From Bugula neritina (Eukaryota > Bryozoa > Gymnolaemata > Cheilostomatida > Bugulidae), in NCBI GenBank assembly GCA_964035545.1, contig OZ037765.1, positions 11,650,698 to 11,714,697 on the forward strand: a stretch of DNA of 64,000 nucleotides, written 5' to 3'. A program made the position numbers and the translations under genes. The stretch's first letter is position 1; each line of letters opens with the position of its first letter. Shown one piece after another: positions 54,001 through 64,000 of this stretch. The notes beneath the pieces are model-generated. The model had not been told where the DNA came from. It worked only from the letters and a program-made list of their open reading frames with translations, and did not search any database.

Positions 54001-54702
54001 AGAGCTATGTAAGTTTATCAATCTAGCATTGTATATTATATTATATTATAAGTTTCTCAATCTAGTATTGTATATAGTATTATGTCAATTTATTATTATG
54101 TACCAGTTCTGATGGTTTTCTCGTTTTTGAAAATATTATAATTTGTCCATGTAAATATTATCATTGACTGGTTTATTGAATGTTAATTTCACATTTATGC
54201 CAATTTTTTGTTTACTGTTGCATGTGTTGCAGAACAAGTGGACTGCTTTGCATTGGGCTTCAGACAGATCTCATGCCGATGTAGTTGAGCTGTTATTAAA
54301 GAATGATGCTGAGGTCAACATTCAAGGAAATGTAAGACTTCAAATATAAAGCAAACCTGTTATTGGTTTAAGAAAAATCCCTCAAACATAGAATATAATT
54401 TCTACATTGTATTGTAGAGATCTGAGTTAGCTATAGACAGAGCGAAAAATGAAGAGGTAAAAGCTCTCTTTATAAAACTAGCCAATCAATCTCTTCCAAT
54501 CAAGAGTTCACCATTGAATAACTCAAAACCGGAAGAAGTTGCTGAAGTGGGACCTTTGCCAGATGAAATGCAGAGTTCTATGCGCAAGGATGTTGATTTG
54601 CTTAATGATACCTCATCTACTGAAACTCATTCTGCTGATTCTTCAGACAAGGAGTTGTTGAATGAACATCCATTGGCAAATCCAAATACACCTAATAATT
54701 GA
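51069..54702 (+). CDS. Ankyrin-repeat protein, 340 aa, complete
   Basis: Ankyrin repeats bind partner proteins; the partner here is unknown. Exons: 51069-51185, 51310-51405, 53265-53363, 53465-53563, 53781-54008, 54233-54331, 54418-54702. Every junction is phase 0 and most exons carry one 32-33-residue repeat, a typical ankyrin gene design. Repeat cores seen: FWEACGFGHVDKVRELLEEG, PIHAASQGKPEIVKMLIEAG, ALHHAAMNGYTDCVKLLIEA, PLHNAAYWAHSEVTEILISH, PLHEVARSRSTDEKSIERIT, ALMFASYHGHVSVVQQLLKA, ALHWASDRSHADVVELLLKN, with a half repeat (ELAIDRAKNEEVKALFIKLA) starting the last exon. The C-terminal 70 residues are acidic and disordered. The N-terminus is MGQAES, which fits the N-myristoylation pattern (Gly2, Ser6), so membrane attachment is plausible. 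I do not recognise a specific orthologue. Confidence 0.9.
51480..53020 (-). mobile_element. Degenerate RTE-like LINE relic, split by a MITE
   Basis: On the minus strand, 52980-52890 reads TRLFNHVLKRRKMPEEWRQS, then MLVPIYKSKRDEQ. 52150-52020 reads ITISFADAIAKCKRSKELFEESLKKWRMA-like sequence (the YADD box decayed to FADA). About 51720-51680 reads MTRTDSIKNEYMKRTTGVEL. These match, in order, conserved blocks of LINE reverse transcriptases and the C-terminal tail common in RTE-like elements. Frames are broken by many stops, so it is long dead. It lies antisense to the ankyrin gene in that gene's second intron. The clade name is from memory of motif style and is tentative. Confidence 0.75.
52182..52525. 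mobile_element. MITE with perfect 70-bp terminal inverted repeats, TA target site
   Basis: The 344-bp element starts GCCTAGGGCCACACGGTGCG and ends with its exact reverse complement. The arms 52182-52251 and 52456-52525 match at all 70 positions. The flanking bases are TA on both sides (..CTTA / TAAG..), consistent with a TA target duplication. It splits the RTE-like relic, so it inserted later. The internal 200 bp is non-coding. Superfamily unknown; TA sites suggest a Tc1/mariner-like or related donor. Confidence 0.82.
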
Positions 54703-55396
54703 TTTCCATAATGACTTGACCAGTGTGTAGTTTGAACTGTATAATTATTATTTTCATTATTGATATCCACATTGTATTTATACTAAATATGCCTTGTACT
54801 CATCTTAACACCCTCGGCTGCTTGTATCTATATGAGGGCTTGCCAATTACAAAAAATTAAATTCACTGTATGTTTTTCAACAGTTGGTGCTAAGTTTTTT
54901 AATTGGTTATCTTTTTGGAATTTAGTCACAATTTTAAAACTTTAGATATCTAATATTTCTTCAAGATTGCTGATCAAAATTTACTCCATCTGCCCAACAT
55001 AAAAATGGGTGTATTGGTGTGATTTTTTTTCTTCAAAATTGTCTTTAGTATTATACTTATAATATATTCCAAATAACCTATTTAGAGCTTTAAAACTAAA
55101 CTCTAATTGTAACTCGTTGTAGCAACATTAAAAGTAATTATTGCATAGTAAATACTATACATGTACAAATTAAAAAAGATATTTCAAATAATAATTGAAT
55201 GCATTATTTAAGCACATATTATTACACTTTAGGAAAGCCATTTTTGCTTTTATACATTGATAATTTTTTTGTTTTTATATTGTACATAACTTGATACTAA
55301 ATAGAATAAGCAAATCTCAAAGATACAAAAGTATTAGGTGCTAGATTTTCTTTTACTTAGTTATTCTGGTTTACATTAATTTTAAATTTTAAATAA

Positions 55397-55402
55397 TTTA
55401 TT
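55397..55402 (-). promoter_or_regulatory. Candidate poly(A) signal of the LANCL gene
   Basis: TTTATT on the plus strand reads AATAAA on the minus strand, about 280 bases after the LANCL stop. Confidence 0.4.
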
Positions 55403-55477
55403 TTAAAAATATACTATTCTGACACAACAAAAGGCTATATTTTGAAGATATAGCTTTTAATTTAAGTACTTGTCACA

Positions 55478-55483
55478 AATAAA
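55478..55483 (+). promoter_or_regulatory. Candidate poly(A) signal of the ankyrin gene
   Basis: AATAAA in CACAAATAAAGTATCAG, about 775 bases after the stop. It is the clearest canonical signal on this strand. Confidence 0.4.
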
Positions 55484-55679
55484 GTATCAGTACTTTTTGC
55501 CAACTTCTATATCTATTATGAATTACATATTTCTGATGAAATACTATTCTGTAAATTTGGCAAATAGATAAAAAGTGAAATAGAATATTATAATACGGAA
55601 CTACTTAACATGTAGAATCGAGTATTAATATTAATGACATTTCTGAAAAATACTATCATACTATTATGTGGATGTCAGA

Positions 55680-58600
55680 TCATACTTCAAAAGCGGGGAA
55701 CTTTGACGCAGCAGGACTTAAGATATCGTACAGGAAGTATGCGGTACCAGCCATTCCTACAAAAAGCACTAGCAAATAAAACACTTCAAATCTACAACAT
55801 TGTGCGTATTTATTAGTTCTACTAACAAAAGGCCTTAGGAAAATCCTACCTTCAAATAAAGAGTACGGCCTGTCCGGTGTACGACACCCATGTCGCCCAT
55901 AATCACAGCACCACAAGGCAAACTGAAAAAAAAAAACTTTCAGAAAGTAAAGTTATGCTCATAGACCAACTGCAATAGTTTCAGATATTATTTGATGTCT
56001 TCACAAGGTAATTGGATATTACAATGTAAACTTGAAAGTTGAAAATAAATATAATATCAAATATGCCAATATCCGACTCTTTGAGAGCAAATTCTACTAA
56101 CTTACTAAGTAATAATAATAGATTATGCAATAGCATAGTATTACAAGTCTAGCACTTTAGCTCAAATCTGTGAAGCTGATGAAATGAAAAAAAATTAATG
56201 AGCTGAGATTCGGCAAGTGCTAATTTATTTTTGTGTTGGCAAAATTCTGTCATAAAATATGTATTAGACAGAAACACAAGTATTCTATAAACTTGATTTA
56301 ATATTAGCATAATATAATAATTACCTGACAAGCTCTGTGAAGATGCTTTTTATCTTCGGAAAGCTTGTAGAGACTGAGAAATGTGTATGCGTTCCCAGCA
56401 ACACCATGGCAGATTCCATATCCTTTTTTTAATAACCCTCTTTTCCAAACAACATCCCCGCATGCCATGGCTGCCTGTTTGTAATTTTCATTCTTGTATT
56501 TCTACAGCAAGAATAAGTAGTTGCTCAAGCTATATCATAAATGCCTTAAAAATTCATGCAATATAACAAAATTAATCATATCTTAGTGCCTAACTAGACA
56601 AAACTAAGGGCTTCATAAAACTGATTGATTGATTTATTACATATCACAAACATGACAACACGTTGCAAAATTCAGTGTAAATACTGGCTATAATAAGTAG
56701 GAATGAACAAAAATAAGAGAAAAAATCAAAACTCTGTTGGATTATTTAAAATAAAAGCTCATTTAAAGTATTTACAAGATGCCGCAAGAAGCTATCTCTG
56801 CCCCATGCCCCTCTATATTTGATGGTTCGATATCTTCCAGAAGGGCATTGACTAAGAAAGTTGTTGATGAAATGGTCATTGTCTGTTATATATTTGATGG
56901 CAAGTTCTTTAGTGAGTTTCTGAATGTGCAAATCAATGTTTAGATACTTAATTCCGAGTTTTGAGCAATCTTTGAGAATTCTTCGAATAGCCTTTTTATC
57001 ACTGGCATAGATACAAGTAAAAATAGTAGGTAGACAATAGGCGATGCGGGACATGATGAAACTTTTGAATAGCATATTTGCTAGAGGTTTAGAGCTAAGA
57101 TACGCAAAATTCTTCACAATATACATTCTTCTTGATGCTGTTGTTACTACTGATTGTACATGTTCATGAAATCTCAAATTCTGATCCACTAACACACCAA
57201 GATATCTCACTTTTTCAGACAATACAATGTTTGTTCCATTCAATACGAGAGTAGGGGTATGAGGTTTAGCACGTTGGGTTGAGAACATCATTTCTTGGGT
57301 CTTGCTAGGGTTTAATAATAGATTTAAATCATCACATTGCTTAGAAATTCTTTTAATCTCGTCAAAGTAAATATTTAGATCAGACTGTTTGCCAATGCAG
57401 CCAATAATGCAAGTGTCATCTGCATATTTAATTACGGTGATGTTGCTCTGGCTTGAGGTAATCCTATTAGTGTAGATAGAAAACAATAGTGGAGATAAAC
57501 AGCACCCTTGGGGAGTTCCTGTGTTAGTTATGATTGGATTTGATGTTATGCCATCCACTACTGTGCGCTGTACTCTGTTTGTAAGAAAGCTGTAAATCCA
57601 CTCAGTAACATTGGAGTCAAGATGAGTTAGTTGCGTAATGAGGTCTGGAATAGATATAGTATTGAATGCAGAAGAGAAGTCTAGAAAGAGGCACCTTGCG
57701 TAATTGGATGCTTTCTTATCAATGAAACTTGTCACAGTTGTAGTTAGACATAACAGCGCATCTTGTGTAGAGCGATTTGTACGATATGCGAACTGATATT
57801 TGTCCATAGGTGTATAAGTTATAATGTAGTGTTTGATGAGCCTTTCCAGCATTTTGCATATACAGCTTGTGAGAGCAATTGGACGATATTGTTTAAGTAG
57901 TTCAGGATTTTTGACTTTAGGAAGTGGCTTGATCATTGCAGATTTCCATGAATTTGGAGTTGTCTTAGATTGGATGGAGAAAGTAAACAGTTTTGTAAAG
58001 ACAGGTGCTAGTTGATAGCAGCAGATTTTTAAAACTTTCGGAATGAGACCATCAGGACCTGCACCTTTTCGTGAGTTTAGTCCCTTTAGCTGTTTGAGAA
58101 CAGCGTCTTCTGATATTTCCAATGGAGGTGCACTGATAATGTTTCTATCAAAAACAGGCTGATGAGATATAGGCTTTTCATATCGGGTGAAGAAGGTATT
58201 TAGGTCATCAGGTGTAAATGGGTTAGCTTTAGCAGTAGTTGTCTTGCTGTGTGGTAGACCACTTATTTTCTTTATATCAGTCCATGCTTTGGCTGGTTGA
58301 TTTACTAATTGTAGTTGAATTTTCTTAGAGTAATTAACTTTGCTGTTGGTTATAGATCTGGTGATGTCACGTTTGAGCTTATTATATAGTTTACGGTTTC
58401 CATCTTTGTGGGCTACTTGTTTTTGATAGATCATTTCTGTAATATGTTTAGTAATCCAAGGTTTCTGATTGGTACATGTTCTGAAGCTTTTCGTGGGTAT
58501 GCAAATATCTGTGCAGAAGTTTATATAGTCTGTTACAATTTCAGTTTGTTGATGGATGTTATCATCATCAGAGAGCAGATTATTCCAGATAGTAATGTCC

Positions 58601-61600
58601 AATGCTGCTTTCAGCTTTTCACAGTTCTCTTCAGAATATATACGTCTGGTGACTCGAGTTGGTTTGTATTTAGATAATGGTGTGTAGGTTGGTATGAGAT
58701 GTGTTATAAAGTGATCTGACCCACCAAGCTTTGCAAGTTGATGGCATTGTTTGAAGGCATCTTTGATTCTGATATAGCATTTATCAAGAATTTTATTGTT
58801 GCGGGTAGGTGTTTTGACTGTTTGATAGTATCCATCAAGTTTAATCGGAAGCTGATTAAAGTCTCCCATTACAAAAATGCAAGAATCAGGGTGCTTTTTT
58901 TCTAGTTCTTTAACATGTGTTGATATTGTTTTAGCTGTGGATGAAGCATTTTGTTTTAGTCTAGAAGCACCGGTGAAGGGAGTATAGCATGAAACAGTGA
59001 TAATTGAAGTAAACTCTCTTGGAAGCCAGTCAGGTCTTGATTTAATTGTCATAATTTCACAGTGATTGTCCATATAGTTGAATATAAGATTGTTATTTGT
59101 TGACCATTTGTTGTCAATATAGACTAGAATGCCTCCTCCACAGGTTTTACCGCTAGCATCTGGAAGTCTGTCCATACAGAACTGCTCATAACCTTCAAGC
59201 TCAGTTCTTGAATGTAGCACATCTGGAGTAAGCCAGGATTCTGTTATACAAATAAGCTGAGATTGGTTACTAAGTCTTTTAGTTTTAAGGAGACCATGGA
59301 GTTCGTCGAGTTTATTTCTTACAGATTGTGCATTAGTGAGCACAACTGCAGGTAGTGGTACTTTACCAGTTTTAGTACTGTGGTTGACTCTAACTCCGCC
59401 ACGCTTGCCCCTCTTTCTAGATCGAAGAAGTCTCGGATCAATAACCTTTACTGCGTGTTTGTAGTTAGTGTTCCAAATATCTTTCAGCTGATGTCGAGTC
59501 ATAGAGCTTTTAATATCCAACAGAGCTTGATAATCCATAATAATATGTTCAAGGCCTTTCACTCCTCTTGGCTTGTAAATGAGGGTGATTATAAGCCAGC
59601 ATAAACAAAGGCTGCAATAACTGCGCCACAATGTCAACAGTAAAAGCATTACAGAGAGCATTGAAAACACAACCTCCCTCTGCGAGAGCCAACTGCCAAA
59701 CAAATAACAAATTAAGCAGCGAGTAGAGAGAATTGGCTTAAGTTTTAACAGCATTACTTAAAATCGTAGATCTAAAACTTATCAAGAATAATGCAGATGA
59801 AGTTTTAATCAAAAGATAGAGACCTAACAGCTAGCAGCGACTAGTTTAACATTCAGTACGCCTCCAACTTCCATTTTTTAACAGTTGAGCGACAAAACAT
59901 AACCAAATCTGCTAAAAGGCAAATTTTGATAAAATTAACATACAAGCCGAAAATGTCAAACCACAGAATATAGAATGCCAATAATGGGTTTGAACGTACA
60001 GAGCAGTGTGGGAGGGAACCCTTCTTAACTAGGTCAACTTTAAAAAAGTGGCTGGATAGTGAGCTTAGCATAAGAACTCATACCATACTACACAGGGGAT
60101 CCCTTGCTAACACTGTTCAGTTGTACTTGCCATCAGCAAGCAACTTTAGTTAGAATGAGTTTTGTTCACTTATAGTTTGTTATATAATATTTAGGTTACT
60201 TATTATAGTAGACCAAAAAACCGGATATGATTATCATGTAATGTTATTTCCTTTACACTAGCTAAATTTTTATATAGCTAAAATTTTAGTTTTACTTGAT
60301 TAAAATTGTACTAAATGAAATGTTGCTAATCTTCAGTTAATGATATCTATAGTTTCATACACAAAAATACATTTTACTATATTAAATAACAAGATTCAGG
60401 AGGGCCCTTGTTGCATCAAAATCTGAATGTTTCCTGTTTGTAAGAAACATCATTCACTCTAAAGTCTCTACTAATTAATATTAAATTAAAATTGAGCAAG
60501 TTTTGTTAGCATAAACTAACCTGATAGGCTGCAACAAGCATATTCACAAAGCCAGGTGCTCCATGACACCAGTGAACAAGTCTATCTCTTTCACCACTCT
60601 CAAAAGAAGATGGGAAGTTACCAGAAGGAAATTGTAAATCAACTAGATAGTCTATCGTAGGTATCAGCAGAGAATCTATATTCAATTCAGGATATTTGCA
60701 GACAACCTACAAAGTAACTCAAATATTCTAAAAACACGTTAAAAAACCACCACAAACAAAAATGGTGGTAAATCAGTTAAAACAAAGTTGAGTTGACAAC
60801 AAAGATGATCAGTTCATGTTATAACTCTCAATAAAATTCTGAGTTTAGCTATAATATACTAGAAACATTTTAGATTAGTAATTAATTTTATTACTAACCA
60901 CATAGTATAAAACTATTCTCAAATCTATAAAACCAAAATATATTTGCGAATGACCAGTCTTCAAGTTCGCCTTTAATATAATTTGAGCAACGCTGGTATA
61001 GTATTCAACAGCAAAGTTTTTCATATCTGAGTTCACTAGTACCTTAAGCAGCAAATATATTATGCCAGCATAACCATGTGCTGCTCCATAGTATTGCTTG
61101 TCATGCCAAGTGAAAAGCAGAGGCAAGCTTTGTCTACAATTCTTAGCAGCTTGTGAACCACACATAACAATGGCTTGAGCAACCTTTGTTGGAGAGAAAA
61201 ATTAAAGCAATTATCACAAAAATGTAAAAATAACACTCATCACTTGATTCCTCAGACTTCAAGCTAGATAAACATTAAATAAATTCTAATTCTTATTTCT
61301 TTATTTATTGGTGACAATTTTTATTGTGAAAAGTAGCTAAAAGCTAGAAATGAGAAATCAAGTGATGATATAAAAGGAATCAGTGAGTCACCTTAAGCAG
61401 CAAGTAGATGATACCAGCATGGCCATGGGCGGCCCCAGTGTAATACTCATTATACCAACTGTACATTAGGGGGCATCTACTCTTTAACTGTCCAGATAGC
61501 TGATGGCCAAATTTAACTATGGATGTGGCTACCTGGTACAGCCAAAGATTGAGATATATACAAGTTAGAAAACATCTGAACAGTAAAGCATGTTTTTTTA

Positions 61601-63502
61601 TTTCTAATTGCAGCATTCACATATTTTTTGTTTCTAGCAACTAGCAAAACAAACATGATAAATATTAAACTAATGGTTAAAATCGGCTTTAATGATTTTA
61701 CGATTAAATGTTACATTTGTTAGTATTTAAGATTGAATAAAAGTGTAAACAGATCTATTTCACATTTTGTGAAAAGTATAAAACTTTTGTAGAAGCACCT
61801 ATATGGCTTGCTACCTCCCCCCAATAATTGAAATTATAATCTATCGTATGTAACTCTTGTATTACTACCATACTTACATTTATTATGCTCTGTTTGCTGA
61901 TAGTTGTCTCCCCTAACTCAGTCTGTAGTAACAACAGAGTGTATAAGTAGCCAGCCCGACCATACAGCAGCTCATTAGGTAAGCTAGAGCTTTCACACAC
62001 TTCTTTTTCCATTTGAATAATCCTAGTGAGCAAACCAGACATACAATGACATCAGAAATTTTCCTTTTCAAATCCAACACCAATTTGTGCAGTTTCAGCC
62101 GCCTTACATATTCTTTCGTTAAACTGAATCGCATTTTATGGCCATAGTTCTATAATTTGGCATTAATTGTTGCTAATATAAATGGAACCAGCAACATGAA
62201 ACATTGAATATGTATCAGAGAGCAAGTGTAAACCCTAATGCAATATGTTACTGTATCTTATAAACCTGGCAATACATTGATCTCTTTGGGTGATGTACTG
62301 AGTACCAAGTCTGTTATATGCCAAAGCAGCCACTGCCAACGGACCACAGTCTCCACACAGGAAGGTACAATCTTTATGTTTACCTCGCAAATGTTTAAGC
62401 GATGCTTGTACTAAATCTAAAGCTTTCTGGGAGTTTCCTAACTTTAGGCAAAGCAATGCTACACCTGTAAATATAAGAACATAATAATTACAAAACACTA
62501 TAAATGAATAACATTACTCTACATTCGAGACAGTGCTTATTAATGCTGAACAAAGGGCATAATGATGGCAACAGCTGGATTTGTCTTCTCATTCTCAGCT
62601 GCAAAAGCTTTTATAATAATTACTTATTGACTGTTGCTCTCGAAAGTTTAAACTTCGATTCTATTGGTTAGTAGTGTTTTAGAGATATGAGTATGTCTAG
62701 CAACTCATGTTGATAACATTACACTAACAAACTGATTAAACTGATGATGGTATTCAGAATTCTCATCTATCAATTGAGTCTAAAGAACCTTACTCTATTA
62801 CTCAATAAACTGTACAATTATAACTTAAAATACTTCAAAGCTACAGCAGTCAGGGATTAGAACACCCTTGATTAATTAAATATATCCAGCAAAACTATTT
62901 TAGCTTCTGCATTCTACTGAATACTAGTTAATAGTATAAACCTGACAAGTTTATTCAACTGCATATTAGTATTACACTAGTGGAAGCATAAATTTATGAA
63001 TTGAGTGTAAACTATCTTTAACGAAAATTTTAGCCTGCATGCATGTCTCTGATTTATGAGGATACAACACATACTGTAACTTGGACAATTGATCAGACAA
63101 ACCTGAGTAGCCAGTATACACGCTGTAGTCATTTCCATCAACAATAGAGGGATTAGAATAAGCTGCCATAACTTCATTCAGCATCTTGTCTGCAAACGAT
63201 CTTAACTTTGCACTGTAGTTTTCACTCAGACACTAAAATTGTAAAATTTAAACATTGTGAAAATAAATATTTATTATCTAATATTTTTCTTAAAATTGCG
63301 AGCAAATTTGTCACAATAGTTTAAATTTGCAATTTAAAATAGTAATAGCATTTTTATTGCAAAACCACTGAAACATAAGTACGCAATAATATAGAAAGTA
63401 AAACTATTTGCATACTTCACCAGAACTGTCCAACAGGCTATCCACAATACTGCCATAATCAGGTAAATGATTTACAAAAGCTTTTTCATCTATGTTCTCC
63501 AT
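55680..63502 (-). CDS. LANCL1/2: LanC-like protein (LANCL1/2 type), 404 aa, with a duplicated exon
   Basis: LANCL proteins are zinc-dependent glutathione transferases that add glutathione to dehydroalanine and dehydrobutyrine in proteins; they are relatives of bacterial lanthionine cyclases. Exons in transcript order: 63502-63416, 63232-63103, 62464-62266, 62022-61878, then either 61532-61392 (5a) or 61183-61043 (5b), 60706-60521, 56501-56325, 55922-55850, 55756-55680. With one copy of exon 5 this gives 1215 nt (404 aa plus TGA), against 399 aa in human LANCL1. Motifs in order: [40 protein letters not shown] (exon 5), [10 protein letters not shown] (first zinc Cys), [15 protein letters not shown] (second zinc Cys and His), [20 protein letters not shown] and the C-terminal FPAFEV. 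All zinc ligands are present. The N-terminus lacks Gly2, so it is not myristoylated, unlike LANCL2. Intron 60520-56502 hosts a LINE. Confidence 0.95.
56620..59760 (-). mobile_element. CR1/L2-like non-LTR retrotransposon (LINE) in a LANCL intron
   Basis: The element lies on the same strand as LANCL. Its 3' end has a short AATC tandem tail (on the plus strand CTGATTGATTGATTTATTAC at 56621-56640) rather than poly(A), as is usual for CR1/L2-type LINEs. The left boundary is near 56620. The 5' boundary is unclear: sequence up to about 60100 may belong to it, including a 72-codon frame (60071-59853), but no ORF1 domain is recognisable. No target-site duplication was found. Confidence 0.8.
56746..59754 (-). 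CDS. LINE ORF2 polyprotein: endonuclease and reverse transcriptase, 1002 aa, intact
   Basis: Nicks target DNA and copies the element's RNA in place. An APE-type endonuclease starts near residue 133 ([22 protein letters not shown]), with GDFNQLP near 296 and the catalytic SDH triplet (GGSDHFITH) near 345. Reverse transcriptase blocks follow: [18 protein letters not shown] (about 620), [28 protein letters not shown] (about 690), [18 protein letters not shown] (about 745) and the active-site YADD (about 776). The tail contains a Rex/CR1-like RKIL..L segment. No stop or frameshift interrupts 1002 codons. An in-frame TAA lies two codons upstream of the first ATG. The first 70 residues are hydrophobic and unlike a LINE, so translation may really begin at the Met of [10 protein letters not shown]. 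The style of the RT motifs fits the CR1/L2/Rex1 group. Confidence 0.92.
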   Translation of the reverse strand: MLLKLKPILSTRCLICYLFGSWLSQREVVFSMLSVMLLLLTLWRSYCSLCLCWLIITLIYKPRGVKGLEHIIMDYQALLDIKSSMTRHQLKDIWNTNYKHAVKVIDPRLLRSRKRGKRGGVRVNHSTKTGKVPLPAVVLTNAQSVRNKLDELHGLLKTKRLSNQSQLICITESWLTPDVLHSRTELEGYEQFCMDRLPDASGKTCGGGILVYIDNKWSTNNNLIFNYMDNHCEIMTIKSRPDWLPREFTSIITVSCYTPFTGASRLKQNASSTAKTISTHVKELEKKHPDSCIFVMGDFNQLPIKLDGYYQTVKTPTRNNKILDKCYIRIKDAFKQCHQLAKLGGSDHFITHLIPTYTPLSKYKPTRVTRRIYSEENCEKLKAALDITIWNNLLSDDDNIHQQTEIVTDYINFCTDICIPTKSFRTCTNQKPWITKHITEMIYQKQVAHKDGNRKLYNKLKRDITRSITNSKVNYSKKIQLQLVNQPAKAWTDIKKISGLPHSKTTTAKANPFTPDDLNTFFTRYEKPISHQPVFDRNIISAPPLEISEDAVLKQLKGLNSRKGAGPDGLIPKVLKICCYQLAPVFTKLFTFSIQSKTTPNSWKSAMIKPLPKVKNPELLKQYRPIALTSCICKMLERLIKHYIITYTPMDKYQFAYRTNRSTQDALLCLTTTVTSFIDKKASNYARCLFLDFSSAFNTISIPDLITQLTHLDSNVTEWIYSFLTNRVQRTVVDGITSNPIITNTGTPQGCCLSPLLFSIYTNRITSSQSNITVIKYADDTCIIGCIGKQSDLNIYFDEIKRISKQCDDLNLLLNPSKTQEMMFSTQRAKPHTPTLVLNGTNIVLSEKVRYLGVLVDQNLRFHEHVQSVVTTASRRMYIVKNFAYLSSKPLANMLFKSFIMSRIAYCLPTIFTCIYASDKKAIRRILKDCSKLGIKYLNIDLHIQKLTKELAIKYITDNDHFINNFLSQCPSGRYRTIKYRGAWGRDSFLRHLVNTLNELLF
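59761..60520. other. Rest of LANCL intron 6, 5' of the LINE ORF
   Basis: Probably LINE 5' UTR up to about 60100 and then ordinary AT-rich intron. No exon or other repeat seen. Confidence 0.4.
61043..61183 (-). other. LANCL exon 5b (alternative copy, LANCL2-like)
   Basis: Also 141 nt and phase 0/0, acceptor ACAAAG|GTTGCT and donor CTTAAG|GTACTA, 208 bases downstream of 5a. Encodes 47 residues with [20 protein letters not shown] and ends IIYLLLK. It is identical to 5a at 24 of 47 residues. The WH.KQY.GAAHG pattern resembles human LANCL2 as I recall it. There are no stops or frameshifts, so it is not a dead copy. Confidence 0.9.
61392..61532 (-). other. LANCL exon 5a (alternative copy, LANCL1-like)
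   Basis: 141 nt, phase 0 at both ends, acceptor TACCAG|GTAGCC and donor CTTAAG|GTGACT. Encodes 47 residues with [20 protein letters not shown] and ends IIYLLLK. The WY..YY.GAAHG spacing resembles human LANCL1 as I recall it. The His of GAAHG aligns with the active-site His of NisC. Confidence 0.9.
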
Positions 63503-64000
63503 TATTTTTTCTTTTCTACTATTCTAAAACTTGTACAAACTGATGAAAATCTAAAATATAAATCCCAAAGTTAATTTTAATTTCATACACCTAGAATTTG
63601 CCATCAACAAAATAACATAAATATTAGGCAACATGAAAGATGTTTATGCCACTAGATAATAGCAGCTTATTAGCAAAAAATCTGTTTAATGAACTTCAAA
63701 CAAATATCTTTATGATAATAGTATAAATGTAAATTTTTCATATTATTTAATTACTATCAGTAAAACTTTGAAATATAGACCGAGACAAGCCCTGTAGAGC
63801 CAGGACTAAGAAACAAGTGAACCACAACTCTAACACTTATGTCATTGGGTGCACAACAATTCAATATTTGTTAGAGCAATTTATTAATTATTGTAGAGAT
63901 GAATTCCTGCAGCTGTAATTCCATTGATTTAACATTAAAATAGAATCTACGGAACTCCAATTTCAGTGTTTGGTTAACTATGGTCTGCTTTTTGTACCAC
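63503..64000. other. Upstream region of LANCL
   Basis: Should contain the LANCL promoter and 5' UTR (minus strand). AT-rich; no clear core promoter motif and no gene of its own seen. Confidence 0.4.

Larger units (their letters stand above)
54703..55679. other. Convergent 3' ends of ankyrin and LANCL genes
   Basis: Under 1 kb between two stop codons, very AT-rich. An AATAAA on the plus strand (55478-55483) and one on the minus strand (TTTATT at 55397-55402) suggest the two mature 3' UTRs could overlap by tens of bases. No other feature seen. Confidence 0.5.

Noticed and set aside
59853-60071. 72-codon minus-strand ORF upstream of the LINE ORF2
   Set aside because: Could be LINE 5' sequence, but shows no gag-like, zinc-knuckle or esterase motif, so not called as ORF1.
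62972-63102. Continuation of the LANCL exon 2 frame ([14 protein letters not shown]...)
   Set aside because: Intronic read-through; the donor TCAG|GTTTGT and the next exon restore the conserved LANCL sequence exactly.

Overview
The window is nuclear DNA from an invertebrate animal. It is AT-rich, its genes are split into many small exons with GT-AG introns (one GC-AG), and every protein I can name is animal-type: an ABCA transporter, an ARHGAP21/23-type RhoGAP and a LanC-like glutathione transferase. A lophotrochozoan such as a mollusc or bryozoan would fit, but the sequence does not settle the phylum. I rebuilt exon structures by hand from splice consensus and reading phase; every junction given below is phase-consistent.

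Layout: (1) 1-7913, + strand, the C-terminal half (about 930 aa, 14 exons) of an ABCA3-like lipid transporter; its first half lies left of the window. (2) 9679-44584, + strand, a complete ARHGAP21/23 orthologue of about 1770 aa with PDZ, PH and RhoGAP domains and the conserved C-terminal motif. It has 14 kb and 6.5 kb introns that hold MITE-like elements and simple repeats. (3) 45293-48641, - strand, an uncharacterised gene of about 418 aa in nine exons. (4) 48642-51068, an intergenic block of degenerate hexamer repeats. (5) 51069-54702, + strand, a 340-aa ankyrin-repeat protein with an N-myristoylation-type start; its second intron holds an RTE-like LINE relic carrying a MITE with perfect 70-bp inverted repeats. 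(6) 55680-63502, - strand, a LANCL1/2-type gene (404 aa) with a full-length CR1/L2-like LINE ORF (1002 aa) in an intron, on the same strand.

The most notable observation is in the LANCL gene. The exon carrying the GAAHG active-site motif is present twice in tandem (61392-61532 and 61043-61183). Both copies are exactly 141 nt, both are phase 0/0, and they are about 51% identical in protein. Only one copy is needed for a normal LANCL, so they look like mutually exclusive exons that would give two enzyme forms, one LANCL1-like and one LANCL2-like around the active-site histidine.

The five genes do not form a pathway. They cover membrane lipid transport, Rho GTPase/cytoskeletal control, an unknown function, an ankyrin adaptor, and repair of dehydroamino-acid damage by glutathione addition. 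Gene ends are close: the ARHGAP and unknown genes converge, as do the ankyrin and LANCL genes (stop codons under 1 kb apart).
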